Of a stretch of 64,000 nt of DNA, positions 1 through 8,723 are shown in pieces. Every line of letters starts with the position of its first letter. The stretch's first letter is position 1. The stretch comes from Bacillota bacterium (GTDB taxonomy: Bacteria; Bacillota; Sulfobacillia; Sulfobacillales; JAIMBI01): contig JAJZWS010000005.1 of the NCBI GenBank assembly GCA_021846565.1, positions 22,927-86,926 on the forward strand, in the 5' to 3' direction. Both the position numbers and the translations under genes were made by a program. Under the pieces are notes generated by a model that saw nothing but the letters and a program-made list of their open reading frames with translations, was not told the origin of the DNA and did not search any database.

Positions 1-97
1 CCCGCGATGGCGCGGGTCGCGAGCCGAGAGCCTATCCGAGCGGGCGTGTTTTGCGGGGTGCCACGACCGCCCTTGCACTGCGGCAACCGTCCCAACC

Positions 98-2056
98 TTA
101 CTGGGGGGTTCCCAGCTGGGTTCGCAGGCGGTCCAACACGTCTGGATCCTCCAGTCCCGTTATGTCGCCCGTAGCCGTGCCGGACACCACCAGTTCGCGC
201 AAGAGTCGCCGGACGATTTTTCCGCTCCGAGTTTTCGGCATGGCATCGATGACGTGAACCTGTGCCGGACGAGCAATGGGCGCAATGGTATCCGCAATGT
301 GCGCCTTGACGCGGTCGGCAAAGTCCACCCCCACCCGCGCGCCCGCTCGCACCGTGAGAAAGGCCACCGGCACCTGTCCCCGAATCGGGTCGGAGATCCC
401 GACGACGGCGGCTTCGGCGACTTCCGGCATGGTCAGGAGGGCACTTTCCATCTCCATCGTGGATAGACGGTGCGCCGCGACGTTGATCACGTCGTCAATT
501 CGTCCCAGAACCCATACGTGCCCGTCGCCGTCCAACACGGCGCTGTCGTACGAGCCGTAGAGGCCCGACTGGCGAAAGTACTCTCGGCGGTAGCGCTCAT
601 GGTCCTTCCAGATGGTGCGCGCCAAGGTCGGGAAAGGCTTGGTGATGACCAACTGTCCCACTTGGCCCGGGGCCACCGGCTGTCCCTGTTCATCCACGAC
701 GGCAAAGGCATGGCCCGGCAGCGCCATGCCGCATGAACCCGGCTTGGCGGGGGTGACTCCCACCGCCGAGGAGGTCCACGCACTACCCGTCTCGCTCTGC
801 CCGTAGGTGTTGTTGATCTCAATCCGCCCCTGGCCCATGTCCCGAAAGACCCACTCCCACGTAGTTTGGTCCAGGGGTTCACCCACCAGCGAAATGAGGC
901 GGAGCGAAGACAGGTCGTGCGGGGCGTACCATTCGGGTCCATAGCGGGCGAGCATGCGCAGGGCGGTTGGGGCCGTAAACACCTTGGTGACCCGGTGCTC
1001 GGCGACGATGCGGTAAAACCGATCGGGTTCCGGGAAGTCCAACGCTCCATCGTAAAAGACGTACGTGGCGCCGAATGGAAGGCCGCCCACCAGCTCAAAG
1101 ATCGGGAACGTCAACCAGCCCACGTCGGCCGTGCACCAGTACACGTCATCCGGTCCCAGGTCCAGGGCCCATTTCACATTGTGGTAAGCACCGGTCAGAA
1201 AGCCCAGTCCGGCGTGGACCAGTCCCTTGGGCTTTGACGTCGTGCCTGACGTGACGATGATGAAACCGGGGGCGTTGGCCTCGAGTGAGACCGGAGCCAA
1301 TTGTCCCGTCGTGGCCTTTAGTACGTCATCCCAGTACAGATCACGGCCCGGTGTCATCGGGACCTCCGCATCGGTGCGCCGCACCACCACCACGTGTTCG
1401 ACGCTCTCGACGCGTGCCACGGCTTGGTCCAGGGTGCGCTTGAGCGGCAGCCGCCGGCCGCGACGAACCGCCTCATTGGCGGTCACGACCACGCGTGGCT
1501 CTGTGTCGGCCAGGCGCTCATAGAGGGCGTCGACCGAGAAGCCGGAAAAGATGATGTTATACACAGCGCCCAGACGATAACACGCGTGGGTGGCGGCAAA
1601 CGTCTCCAGGAGATTCGGCAGGTAGATGGCCACCGTGTCCCCGGTGCGCACACCCATGTCATGGAGTGCCTGTGCAAAGGTGGCCGTCACCTGATGAAAT
1701 TCTCCCCACGACCACACCCGCTCGCCGCCCTCTTCCAGCACGTGTACGAGGGCGGGGCGGTCCCGCCGATTCGCCAGGTGGCGGTCAATGCAATTGACGC
1801 TGACATTGCCCCGGCCGCCCACAAAAAACTGGAACTCCGGGAAGCTTCCTGTTAAATCGTGCTGCCACGGCTCAAACCAGCTCAGCTCTCGTGCCACCTG
1901 CGCCCAATAGGCACCGGGATCCTTCTCGGACTGTCGGGACAGCGTCCGGAATCCGTCGAGTGTGTCGACCGGCAATCGCCCGGACGGCCGATTGGGGGGC
2001 GGGACCAGGTAACTCTGAGCGATGAGCGCCAACGCTTCTGCTTCTCCTTCAGGCAT
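98..2056 (-). CDS. acsA: acetyl-/acyl-CoA synthetase (AMP-forming, ACS family)
   Basis: 652 aa ORF; motifs FIIVTSGTTSKPKGLVH, YGQSETG, GRIDDVINVAAHRLSTMEMES, PKTRSGKIVRR. Confidence 0.9.
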   Translation of the reverse strand: MPEGEAEALALIAQSYLVPPPNRPSGRLPVDTLDGFRTLSRQSEKDPGAYWAQVARELSWFEPWQHDLTGSFPEFQFFVGGRGNVSVNCIDRHLANRRDRPALVHVLEEGGERVWSWGEFHQVTATFAQALHDMGVRTGDTVAIYLPNLLETFAATHACYRLGAVYNIIFSGFSVDALYERLADTEPRVVVTANEAVRRGRRLPLKRTLDQAVARVESVEHVVVVRRTDAEVPMTPGRDLYWDDVLKATTGQLAPVSLEANAPGFIIVTSGTTSKPKGLVHAGLGFLTGAYHNVKWALDLGPDDVYWCTADVGWLTFPIFELVGGLPFGATYVFYDGALDFPEPDRFYRIVAEHRVTKVFTAPTALRMLARYGPEWYAPHDLSSLRLISLVGEPLDQTTWEWVFRDMGQGRIEINNTYGQSETGSAWTSSAVGVTPAKPGSCGMALPGHAFAVVDEQGQPVAPGQVGQLVITKPFPTLARTIWKDHERYRREYFRQSGLYGSYDSAVLDGDGHVWVLGRIDDVINVAAHRLSTMEMESALLTMPEVAEAAVVGISDPIRGQVPVAFLTVRAGARVGVDFADRVKAHIADTIAPIARPAQVHVIDAMPKTRSGKIVRRLLRELVVSGTATGDITGLEDPDVLDRLRTQLGTPQ

Positions 2057-2786
2057 TGGGGAACCTCCTTCGCTTTCTTGTCTTGAGACGGCAACGGCCG
2101 CATATCGGACTCAGCCGCGATGCGGGCGTCTATTGAACCAAGCGACGGGTCGCAAAGATCTGCCGACGGCCACTCATCCGGGACGTTGTGTCACAACCGC
2201 GGACATTGAACCCGGGAGCGATCCCATGAGCTAAGAACCGGACCGATGGCTGGCATTAGAGTATCCTGGAAGGCGGAAAGATCCAAGCTTGGTCGAGAGC
2301 CACCCGGGACGGAGTTGAAATTCCGGCATCCGCACGGGTTGGCGGCGTCCTCGTCGGGCGTGGTGCCGGCGAGTCGTCTGCCCGTGCCCATGTCCATTGG
2401 GCTACGGGCAATCAACGGTGCCGCAAGGACAGTCTGGTCCGGAACAGATTTCGGGTCTCGACGCACGCTTGGCGTGCGGAGTTCCGTGGCGAACATGGGA
2501 ACGACACGACATCGCAGACGAGAACAAGCGCCGCTGGACCCATGGCCATGTCGAACCCCGCCGCTGCTCTTGGCCGAGCTGTCCGCACACGGCCCGAAGG
2601 AGAGAGGGCCGCTGGGCGCTCATTAAGTCCGCGGAAGCCACGATGATTCACCGGGCGAGAGCGGGAAGACGCCCGAGGGCACCAGCCAGGCGGTCGTAGT
2701 GTTCGGCGATGGGGCGACTCGCAGTCCGTCCGCCCCTTGGGGGGGGCGACCCCGTTCGGCCTGGCCCCGGCAGGGCGCGGCGGTAA

Positions 2787-2822
2787 GTGGGCAGGGGGCG
2801 GGAGAGCCCGCCCCCTGCCCAC
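2787..2822 (-). terminator. strong hairpin just downstream of the MerR gene
   Basis: perfect 16-bp stem GTGGGCAGGGGGCGGG / CCCGCCCCCTGCCCAC, AGAG loop, about 11 nt past the stop codon of the minus-strand gene; no clear U-tract. Confidence 0.5.
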
Positions 2823-2832
2823 CCGGGCCCAC

Positions 2833-3534
2833 TCACGATGCATCGTGATTATCGGGGTGCAGCCGGATCCGTTCCGCAATCTCGGCGATCTGGTCCTCCA
2901 GGTCTGCCCGTTGGGTTTCCAGATGCCTCTGCGCGCGGCGCAGCATCAGCAGACTGGCATCGTCCCGCGGCCGGTCCGCCTCCGGCCAGCCGGCGCCCTT
3001 CTCCTCTCGGCCAGGGCCTCCGCGCCCGCGTGGCCCACATCCGCACCGCTCCCGCATCATCGGCCCCATCGGCCTGTCCCCCTCTGTGCCGTGCGGCCCC
3101 GAGCCGCACCGCTCCATCATCATCCTCATCGGTTTGTCCTCCTTCTCCTGGACGTGCTGCGTCGGGTCCGCCACCGCCGGCGTGGTGCCGTAGATCTGGT
3201 GTTCTAGATCTATCAAGTCCTCCCAGGTCATCCGCGCGCCGGTGGTGGCCGCCCCGGTCTCGATCAGGTAGCGCGCCGACAACCCGAGATAGTAGGCGGC
3301 CATGTCCAGCGTGACCGGCACCGTAGTCTCCCACCGCGGTTCCGCCGCCAGGAATCGTCCCGTCCGTCGCGCCACGGCTTCGATGTCCGCGTACCGGAAA
3401 CGGCGGTGCGCGACCTGTCCGCGGCCAACCCGGTACGTGGGCAGCCAGCCCTGCCGGGAGTACCAACGGATGGTCACCGGGGACACCCCCAGCAGGGCCG
3501 CAGCTTCTTGGACCCGAAGATAACGACCAGCCAC
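2833..3534 (-). CDS. MerR-type HTH regulator with Met/Cys/Gly-rich segment and C-terminal coiled coil
   Basis: N-terminus LRVQEAAALLGVSPVTIRWYSRQGWLPTYRVGRGQVAHRRFRYADIEA; C-terminal region MRMMMERCGSGPHG...MGPMMRERCGCGPRGRGGPG then heptad-like tail. Confidence 0.75.
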   Translation of the reverse strand: MAGRYLRVQEAAALLGVSPVTIRWYSRQGWLPTYRVGRGQVAHRRFRYADIEAVARRTGRFLAAEPRWETTVPVTLDMAAYYLGLSARYLIETGAATTGARMTWEDLIDLEHQIYGTTPAVADPTQHVQEKEDKPMRMMMERCGSGPHGTEGDRPMGPMMRERCGCGPRGRGGPGREEKGAGWPEADRPRDDASLLMLRRAQRHLETQRADLEDQIAEIAERIRLHPDNHDAS

Positions 3535-3565
3535 ACCTCCACCTCCAGTTCATCGAGCACTAAAA

Positions 3566-3594
3566 GAATAACCTGTAGCAGATGCGTCTGTCAA
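3566..3594 (-). promoter_or_regulatory. sigma-A-like promoter for the MerR gene
   Basis: minus strand TTGACA-N17-TTATTC upstream of 3534. Confidence 0.6.
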
Positions 3595-3993
3595 GGGGGA
3601 GAAGGGGCGCCTCGGGCAGGGGTCCTGGATGACTGCGGCGTGAGGCGCCCAGGAGTTCACAAGATTAGACCGGAGGAGGGGTCCGCAGGAGTGGTTGACT
3701 TCCGCGCGGGGGGGGATGGGCGGTCATGGAGACCCTTCGGGTGCGTGACGCCTGCCCGAGCCATGGGTTCGGGTCACGGGATGGGCTGGCGTGGGTCGTT
3801 TTACGGTGCGCCGTGCGGGGTGGTGTGGAGGTCGCGGCAGGCATCCAGGCCGCGGACGTCCATGGCCCGAGTGCCTTCGGGCCCGACGCTGAGTGGGCCT
3901 ATCAGTCCTGCTAGTTCTGAGCGCTTAGGCAGGAAGCCCGCAAATAACCGCGAAGATTGCGCCGATCACACCGGAGAGGTCGTTCGGGAGGCG

Positions 3994-4626
3994 ATGGCAA
4001 TGGCTGATGCGACGACGCTGCGCACGAATTTGACGCCTCTCTTGGACGCCTTTGATTTCGATGTGGTGTACGCGAAGCGCCTGGGATCTGATGGCCGCTT
4101 CCGGATGATCGAGTGGGCGGGATTGCCCCCGAGAGGGCTGGATGAGCACATCATGGGATCAAGGGTGGGCCTGGGGGGGTACGTCTATGCCACCAGACGC
4201 ACGGCGGTCACGAACCGGTACCATGCCGACGGCCGTTTCGCACCCCAGGACCTGCTGGTGATGAGCGGGTTGGATCACCTGGTGTGCTGTCACCGGGAGG
4301 TGCACGGCAGCGTCACCCTGGTTTATGGCGGCAACTATCGCCGCGAGATCGCACCGGTGGCCGCCATGGGCTTCAGCCAGGTGGTGGCGAGAGCCCCCGA
4401 CATGCAGGCCATGGTGCCGGGCGGCACCGGCGCACGCGTATCGCCGCGCGAGCGAACGATTTTGTACCTGGTGTCGCACGGCTTCGAAGACCGCGAAATT
4501 GCCGAGATGCTGTTTGTGAGTCCTGCCACCATTCGCTTTCATCTACGCCACCTGCAAGCCAAATTTGGCTGCCGCAACCGAACGCATCTCGCTACAGAAG
4601 CATTGCGGCAGGGGCTGCTGTCGTAA
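3994..4626 (+). CDS. LuxR-family transcriptional regulator
   Basis: C-terminal HTH: VSPRERTILYLVSHGFEDREIAEMLFVSPATIRFHLRHLQAKFGCRNRTHLATEAL; start chosen at ATG 3994 inside the longer ORF. Confidence 0.8.
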   Translation: MAMADATTLRTNLTPLLDAFDFDVVYAKRLGSDGRFRMIEWAGLPPRGLDEHIMGSRVGLGGYVYATRRTAVTNRYHADGRFAPQDLLVMSGLDHLVCCHREVHGSVTLVYGGNYRREIAPVAAMGFSQVVARAPDMQAMVPGGTGARVSPRERTILYLVSHGFEDREIAEMLFVSPATIRFHLRHLQAKFGCRNRTHLATEALRQGLLS

Positions 4627-4689
4627 CCGCCTCCGTTTAGCGACGATCAACGAAACTAAAGTGAGCGAACCTACGAAGGAGGTAGCGCC

Positions 4690-5460
4690 GTGAGACTCGT
4701 GGACCTGAGCATCCCTATCGTCCACCAAGCCGACTTCGAGCCGTGGAAGCCGTCGATTCACTACATGACTCATGAGGCTGAGGGCTTGGACTGGGTCAAA
4801 GCCGAGTTCGGTGTAGCAGAATCGGACCTGGTGTGGTCGGAGGGCAAAGGCGCCGCCTTTGAAGAGGTGCACCTCATCACCCACACCGGCACGCACATCG
4901 ACGCGCCCTGGCACTACGGACCCACTTCCGGTGGCCAACCCGCGAGAACCATCGATCAGTGTCCGCTTGAGTGGTTCTTCGGCGATGGCGTGGTGATCGA
5001 CGTACGTCACAGGAAGCCAGGGGAGCTTGTCACCGTCGCCGATTTGGAGCAGGGGCTGGCCCGCATCGATTACCACGTAAAGCCGCTGGACATCGTCCTG
5101 ATTCAAACCGGATGCGATCACTGGCAGGAGGGGGCGAGCTACTTCGACCAGCCCGGCATGAGCCGAGAGGCCACGCTCTGGCTGACCACGCAGGGAGTCA
5201 AGGTGATCGGGATCGACGCATACGGCTTCGATCGCAAGTTTTCCGACATGCGTGAGGAATTTCTTTGTACGCACGACGGGCGCATCGTCTGGCAGGCGCA
5301 CTTTGCCGGCATCACCGCCGAGTACTGCCAGATCGAAAAGCTGGCCAACCTCGACGCCATCGGCGCGGCACACGGATTCAAGGTGTCCTGCCTGCCGGTC
5401 AAGGTGAGTGGGGCCAGCGGTGCTTGGTGCCGAGCGGCGGCCATCGTGGAGGAGGCCTAG
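4690..5460 (+). CDS. cyclase family protein (kynurenine formamidase-like)
   Basis: HTGTHIDAPWHY motif and family-like layout; RBS AAGGAGG upstream. Confidence 0.8.
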   Translation: MRLVDLSIPIVHQADFEPWKPSIHYMTHEAEGLDWVKAEFGVAESDLVWSEGKGAAFEEVHLITHTGTHIDAPWHYGPTSGGQPARTIDQCPLEWFFGDGVVIDVRHRKPGELVTVADLEQGLARIDYHVKPLDIVLIQTGCDHWQEGASYFDQPGMSREATLWLTTQGVKVIGIDAYGFDRKFSDMREEFLCTHDGRIVWQAHFAGITAEYCQIEKLANLDAIGAAHGFKVSCLPVKVSGASGAWCRAAAIVEEA

Positions 5461-5462
5461 CC

Positions 5463-6704
5463 GTGGCGCCCCAGATGAGACCTTCGGCGATGCGCTGGTG
5501 GATGTTGATGTTGTTGAGTTTGGGTTTTGTGGAGCTGACCCTGAACTGGTTCGACATCGCGGCGGCCTTTCCCCAGATTGGAGCTCAGTTTCGGCTTGGG
5601 GTTCCTGAGCTGGCGCTTCTGATCTCGCTATTCCTCGCCGGCTACGGCCTCTTTCACATTCCCACGGGATTCTTGGCAGCCCGGGTGGGGCTCCGGCGCA
5701 TCCTTCTGGCGGGACTGCTCCTGGAGTCCGTGTGTGGCGCGCTCAGCGGTCTCGCCCCCAACTATGCAGCGCTCGCCGTGCTGCGCCTCATCACCGGGAT
5801 TGGGGGTTCGTTGTTTGTCGGAACAGGTTTTGCTGGGGTGACTGCCTGGTTCCGCGGGCGCCAGCTGGCACTCGCTCAAGGCATCTCCGGCGGCGCCGGG
5901 TTTGCCATCGGCGCGGCCATCGGTCTCTATGTGTGGGTAGGTGTCATTCAGGCGCTGACGTGGCCCGGAGCCATGATGGCCGGGGGGGCCGTCGGCCTCC
6001 TGATCTGGCTCGTGAACGTTGTGTGGCTTCGGTTCCCAGCTGAGGAACGCGATCAATTGGCCGCGCAAAATTTGAACTGGACCTCGGTGGGCCGTGTGCT
6101 CAGAAACAGAAACCTCTGGCTGTATGGGCTGTCCACCCTGGGCGCTTATGGTGCCTACTTCACCGCGTCGCAACTGATGGCTGGGTACGCCGGCACCACG
6201 CTCAAGCTGGGCTCGGCGGCGGCGCTGCTGGCGGCCGTCATCGTTCTAGCCGGCATCCCGGGGTCGGTGGTCGGCGGCATTCTGTCGGATCGCGCTGGGA
6301 ACCGCAAGCTGTTCATCGTGGGTGCGGTGCTGCTGGTGGGGGTGAGTCTCTTGCTCGTGCCCGTGGCCGGTGTGGTTTTGATCTGGATTCTCGCCAGCGT
6401 CGTGGGCTTCTTCATGATATTCGGATTTGCCGCGTTCACGTCCGTGCCCGGCGATTTCCCGGACGCCATCCCCCCGCCGGACGTGGCCACCGCCGAGGGA
6501 CTGCTGCTGACCATCCTCGCCGTGGGCGGATTTCTGGTGCCCATTGGCTTTGGGCAGTTCGTGGCGGTCAGTGGGTACACCAGCGCCTGGCTGTTTTTGG
6601 GGGTGGTGACCGTCCTTTTTGGCTTGGTGGGTCTATTGGCTCGCGACCCCTTCAAGACTCTGCGAACGACGGGGCAGAGCACGGTGAAGGAGGTTCCCCG
6701 GTGA
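5463..6704 (+). CDS. MFS transporter
   Basis: 12-TM-like hydrophobic pattern, GTG start immediately after upstream stop. Confidence 0.8.
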   Translation: MAPQMRPSAMRWWMLMLLSLGFVELTLNWFDIAAAFPQIGAQFRLGVPELALLISLFLAGYGLFHIPTGFLAARVGLRRILLAGLLLESVCGALSGLAPNYAALAVLRLITGIGGSLFVGTGFAGVTAWFRGRQLALAQGISGGAGFAIGAAIGLYVWVGVIQALTWPGAMMAGGAVGLLIWLVNVVWLRFPAEERDQLAAQNLNWTSVGRVLRNRNLWLYGLSTLGAYGAYFTASQLMAGYAGTTLKLGSAAALLAAVIVLAGIPGSVVGGILSDRAGNRKLFIVGAVLLVGVSLLLVPVAGVVLIWILASVVGFFMIFGFAAFTSVPGDFPDAIPPPDVATAEGLLLTILAVGGFLVPIGFGQFVAVSGYTSAWLFLGVVTVLFGLVGLLARDPFKTLRTTGQSTVKEVPR

Positions 6705-7678
6705 AGCTTGTCACCTTTGAAGTCAAGACGGCTGTCGGACCCCTGGAACGCGTGGGCATCTGGCTGGACGACGGCCGGATCGCAGATGCCAATCTCGTGG
6801 TGGCCGACTATCTTCGGAGTACGGGCAGGTCGCTCTACCCCCAGGAGGAGGCCCAGCACCGCGCCCCGACTCGGATGATCGAGTTCATCCGCCAAGGTCC
6901 TTTGGCGCTGGATCTGGTGCGTCAGGCGCTGGACCAGGCGCTGCGCGTCGGCAAGACCACCGGGCCGCTGGGCGAGGTGCTGGTGCATGCGCCCGACGGC
7001 GTGAGGCTTCGGGCGCCGATTCCCCGCCCACACCGCGTGCACGACTTCATGGTGGTGGAGGAGCATGTATTCAACGCCATGAAAACCGTGCCGTCGGAGT
7101 GGTACAATATGCCGGTGTGCTACAAGGGCAATCCGGATGCCATCATCGGCCCCGGCGACATCGTGCGTTGGCCGCGCTACACCGAGCGGCTCGACTACGA
7201 GCTCGAGCTGTGCGCCGTGGTTGGACGTCCAGGGCGCGATATTGCTCGGGCGGATGCACCGTCCCATATCTACGGGTACACCATCTTCAACGACTTCTCC
7301 GCCCGCGACATTCAGCTGCGCGAGATGTCGGTCGGGTTGGGACCGTTCAAGGGAAAGGACTTCGCCACCGCGCTGGGACCCTGCATCGTGACCGCGGACG
7401 AGTTCGACCCCCAAACCTCCGTGCTGGTGGCCCGCGTGAACGGTGAGGAGTGGTCGCGGGGCTCCATAGGAGCGATGCGCTTTAGCTACCCCGAGATCGT
7501 CGAGTATCTTTCGAATGAGGAGGATATTTTCCCGGGCGATATTTTGGGGAGTGGAACCGTCGGACGGGGGTGCGGCCTGGAACTGGACAGATGGATTCAG
7601 CCCGGAGACGTGGTGGAGTTGGAATCCGAGGGCATCGGCGTGCTGTCAAACCCCGTCGGACCCAGGCAGAGCGGGTAG
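6701..7678 (+). CDS. fumarylacetoacetate hydrolase family protein
   Basis: DYELELCAVVGRPGRDI, YGYTIFNDFSARDIQ, overlapping start with MFS gene. Confidence 0.85.
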   Translation: MKLVTFEVKTAVGPLERVGIWLDDGRIADANLVVADYLRSTGRSLYPQEEAQHRAPTRMIEFIRQGPLALDLVRQALDQALRVGKTTGPLGEVLVHAPDGVRLRAPIPRPHRVHDFMVVEEHVFNAMKTVPSEWYNMPVCYKGNPDAIIGPGDIVRWPRYTERLDYELELCAVVGRPGRDIARADAPSHIYGYTIFNDFSARDIQLREMSVGLGPFKGKDFATALGPCIVTADEFDPQTSVLVARVNGEEWSRGSIGAMRFSYPEIVEYLSNEEDIFPGDILGSGTVGRGCGLELDRWIQPGDVVELESEGIGVLSNPVGPRQSG

Positions 7679-7970
7679 ATCCCCGGTCGTCATCCCGCGC
7701 GACAACGGCGCGTCTCCGCTGGGAGCGACGTGCGGCCGGGCATGTAGCGGCTTGCGCTCCCGCGGCTGCCCCAGGGCCGCGCCGCCGCCGGCCGTCCGTT
7801 GACCACTCCTCGCGAGGGCGCGTGGCGCACCCGCGGTCCGGGGCCGATGAATGGCTGGGGTCGCTTGGGTGGTACACTCGCGGGGGATGGGGCCAGGGCG
7901 AGCCCGGTGCCCCTAGGCGCGGTGGACCACACAGGGACGCCGCCGCCTCCCGGCCGGAGGTGAATGGTAG

Positions 7971-8531
7971 ATGGCCATGAGTGGCGAGAAGGCAGCGGCC
8001 CCGGTGGGCCACGGCTCGGGCAGACCGACACGTCCGCTGTGGCGGGAAATTGTGCAGACGGTCGTGTTGGCCGCCGTGCTGGCCTTTTTGATTCGGACGT
8101 TTGTGCTAGAGTCCTTTCAGGTTCAGGGCCATTCGATGTTTCCGACGCTCACGACCGGCGACCGGGTGTTGGTGGACAAGTTGCTGTATCGCATCGAGGG
8201 GCCGCGCACCGGGGAGATTGTCGTGTTCCAGTCACCGGTGAAGGAGAACCAGGACTGGATCAAGAGGGTCATCGGGGTGCCCGGCGACACGGTGAAGATT
8301 GTGGCGGGGCAGGTGTACATCAATGGCCACCGGTACGCCGAGCCGTTCGTCAAGCTCAACTACCGGTACAACTACGGGCCAGTCACGGTAACGCCGGGGC
8401 ATTTGTTCGTGCTGGGCGACAACCGCACGAACAGCTACGACAGCCGCTACTTCGGGCTCTTGGCCGAATGGCGGGTGAAGGGTGATGCGTTCGTGGTGTG
8501 GTGGCCGCCCAAGGTCATTGGCGGCATCTAA
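7971..8531 (+). CDS. lepB: signal peptidase I
   Basis: VQGHSMFPTLTTGDRVLVDKL, KRVIGVPGDTVKI, LGDNRTNSYDSRYFG. Confidence 0.95.
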   Translation: MAMSGEKAAAPVGHGSGRPTRPLWREIVQTVVLAAVLAFLIRTFVLESFQVQGHSMFPTLTTGDRVLVDKLLYRIEGPRTGEIVVFQSPVKENQDWIKRVIGVPGDTVKIVAGQVYINGHRYAEPFVKLNYRYNYGPVTVTPGHLFVLGDNRTNSYDSRYFGLLAEWRVKGDAFVVWWPPKVIGGI

Positions 8532-8551
8532 CCGGAAACGGGCCCGGGCAT

Positions 8552-8580
8552 TTGACACGCAGGGTCGCGCAGGGTAGCAT
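8552..8580 (+). promoter_or_regulatory. sigma-A-like promoter for Ehr cluster 1 leader
   Basis: TTGACA-N17-TAGCAT. Confidence 0.75.
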
Positions 8581-8597
8581 GCCAACGCAACCAATAC

Positions 8598-8660
8598 GGC
8601 GATGGAGACCGCCGGGGCTACGCCCGAACTGCCAGAGCATCTGGCTAATGACTCCTACCG
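8598..8660 (+). ncRNA. fluoride riboswitch aptamer (crcB motif)
   Basis: GGCGATGGAGACCGCC...CGAACTGCCAGAGCATCTGGCTAATGACTCCTACCG: P1 GGCG/CGCC, P3 GCCAGA/TCTGGC, pseudoknot GGAG/CTCC, conserved UAAUGACUCCUAC. Confidence 0.9.
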
Positions 8661-8697
8661 TGCACGTGACGTTGACGTGGCGGTAGGGGTATTTTTT
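8651..8697 (+). terminator. riboswitch expression-platform terminator
   Basis: ACTCCTACCG/CGGTAGGGGT stem plus inner CACGT/ACGTG, followed by ATTTTTT; 5' arm overlaps the aptamer 3' element. Confidence 0.85.
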
Positions 8698-8723
8698 GTG
8701 CCGAAGCGGGAGAGGAGTTGCAC

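Noticed and set aside
3406-3993. N-terminal extension of the LuxR ORF
   Set aside because: Residues before ATG 3994 look non-coding in composition; homologous-looking region begins at MAMADATTLRTNLTPLL.
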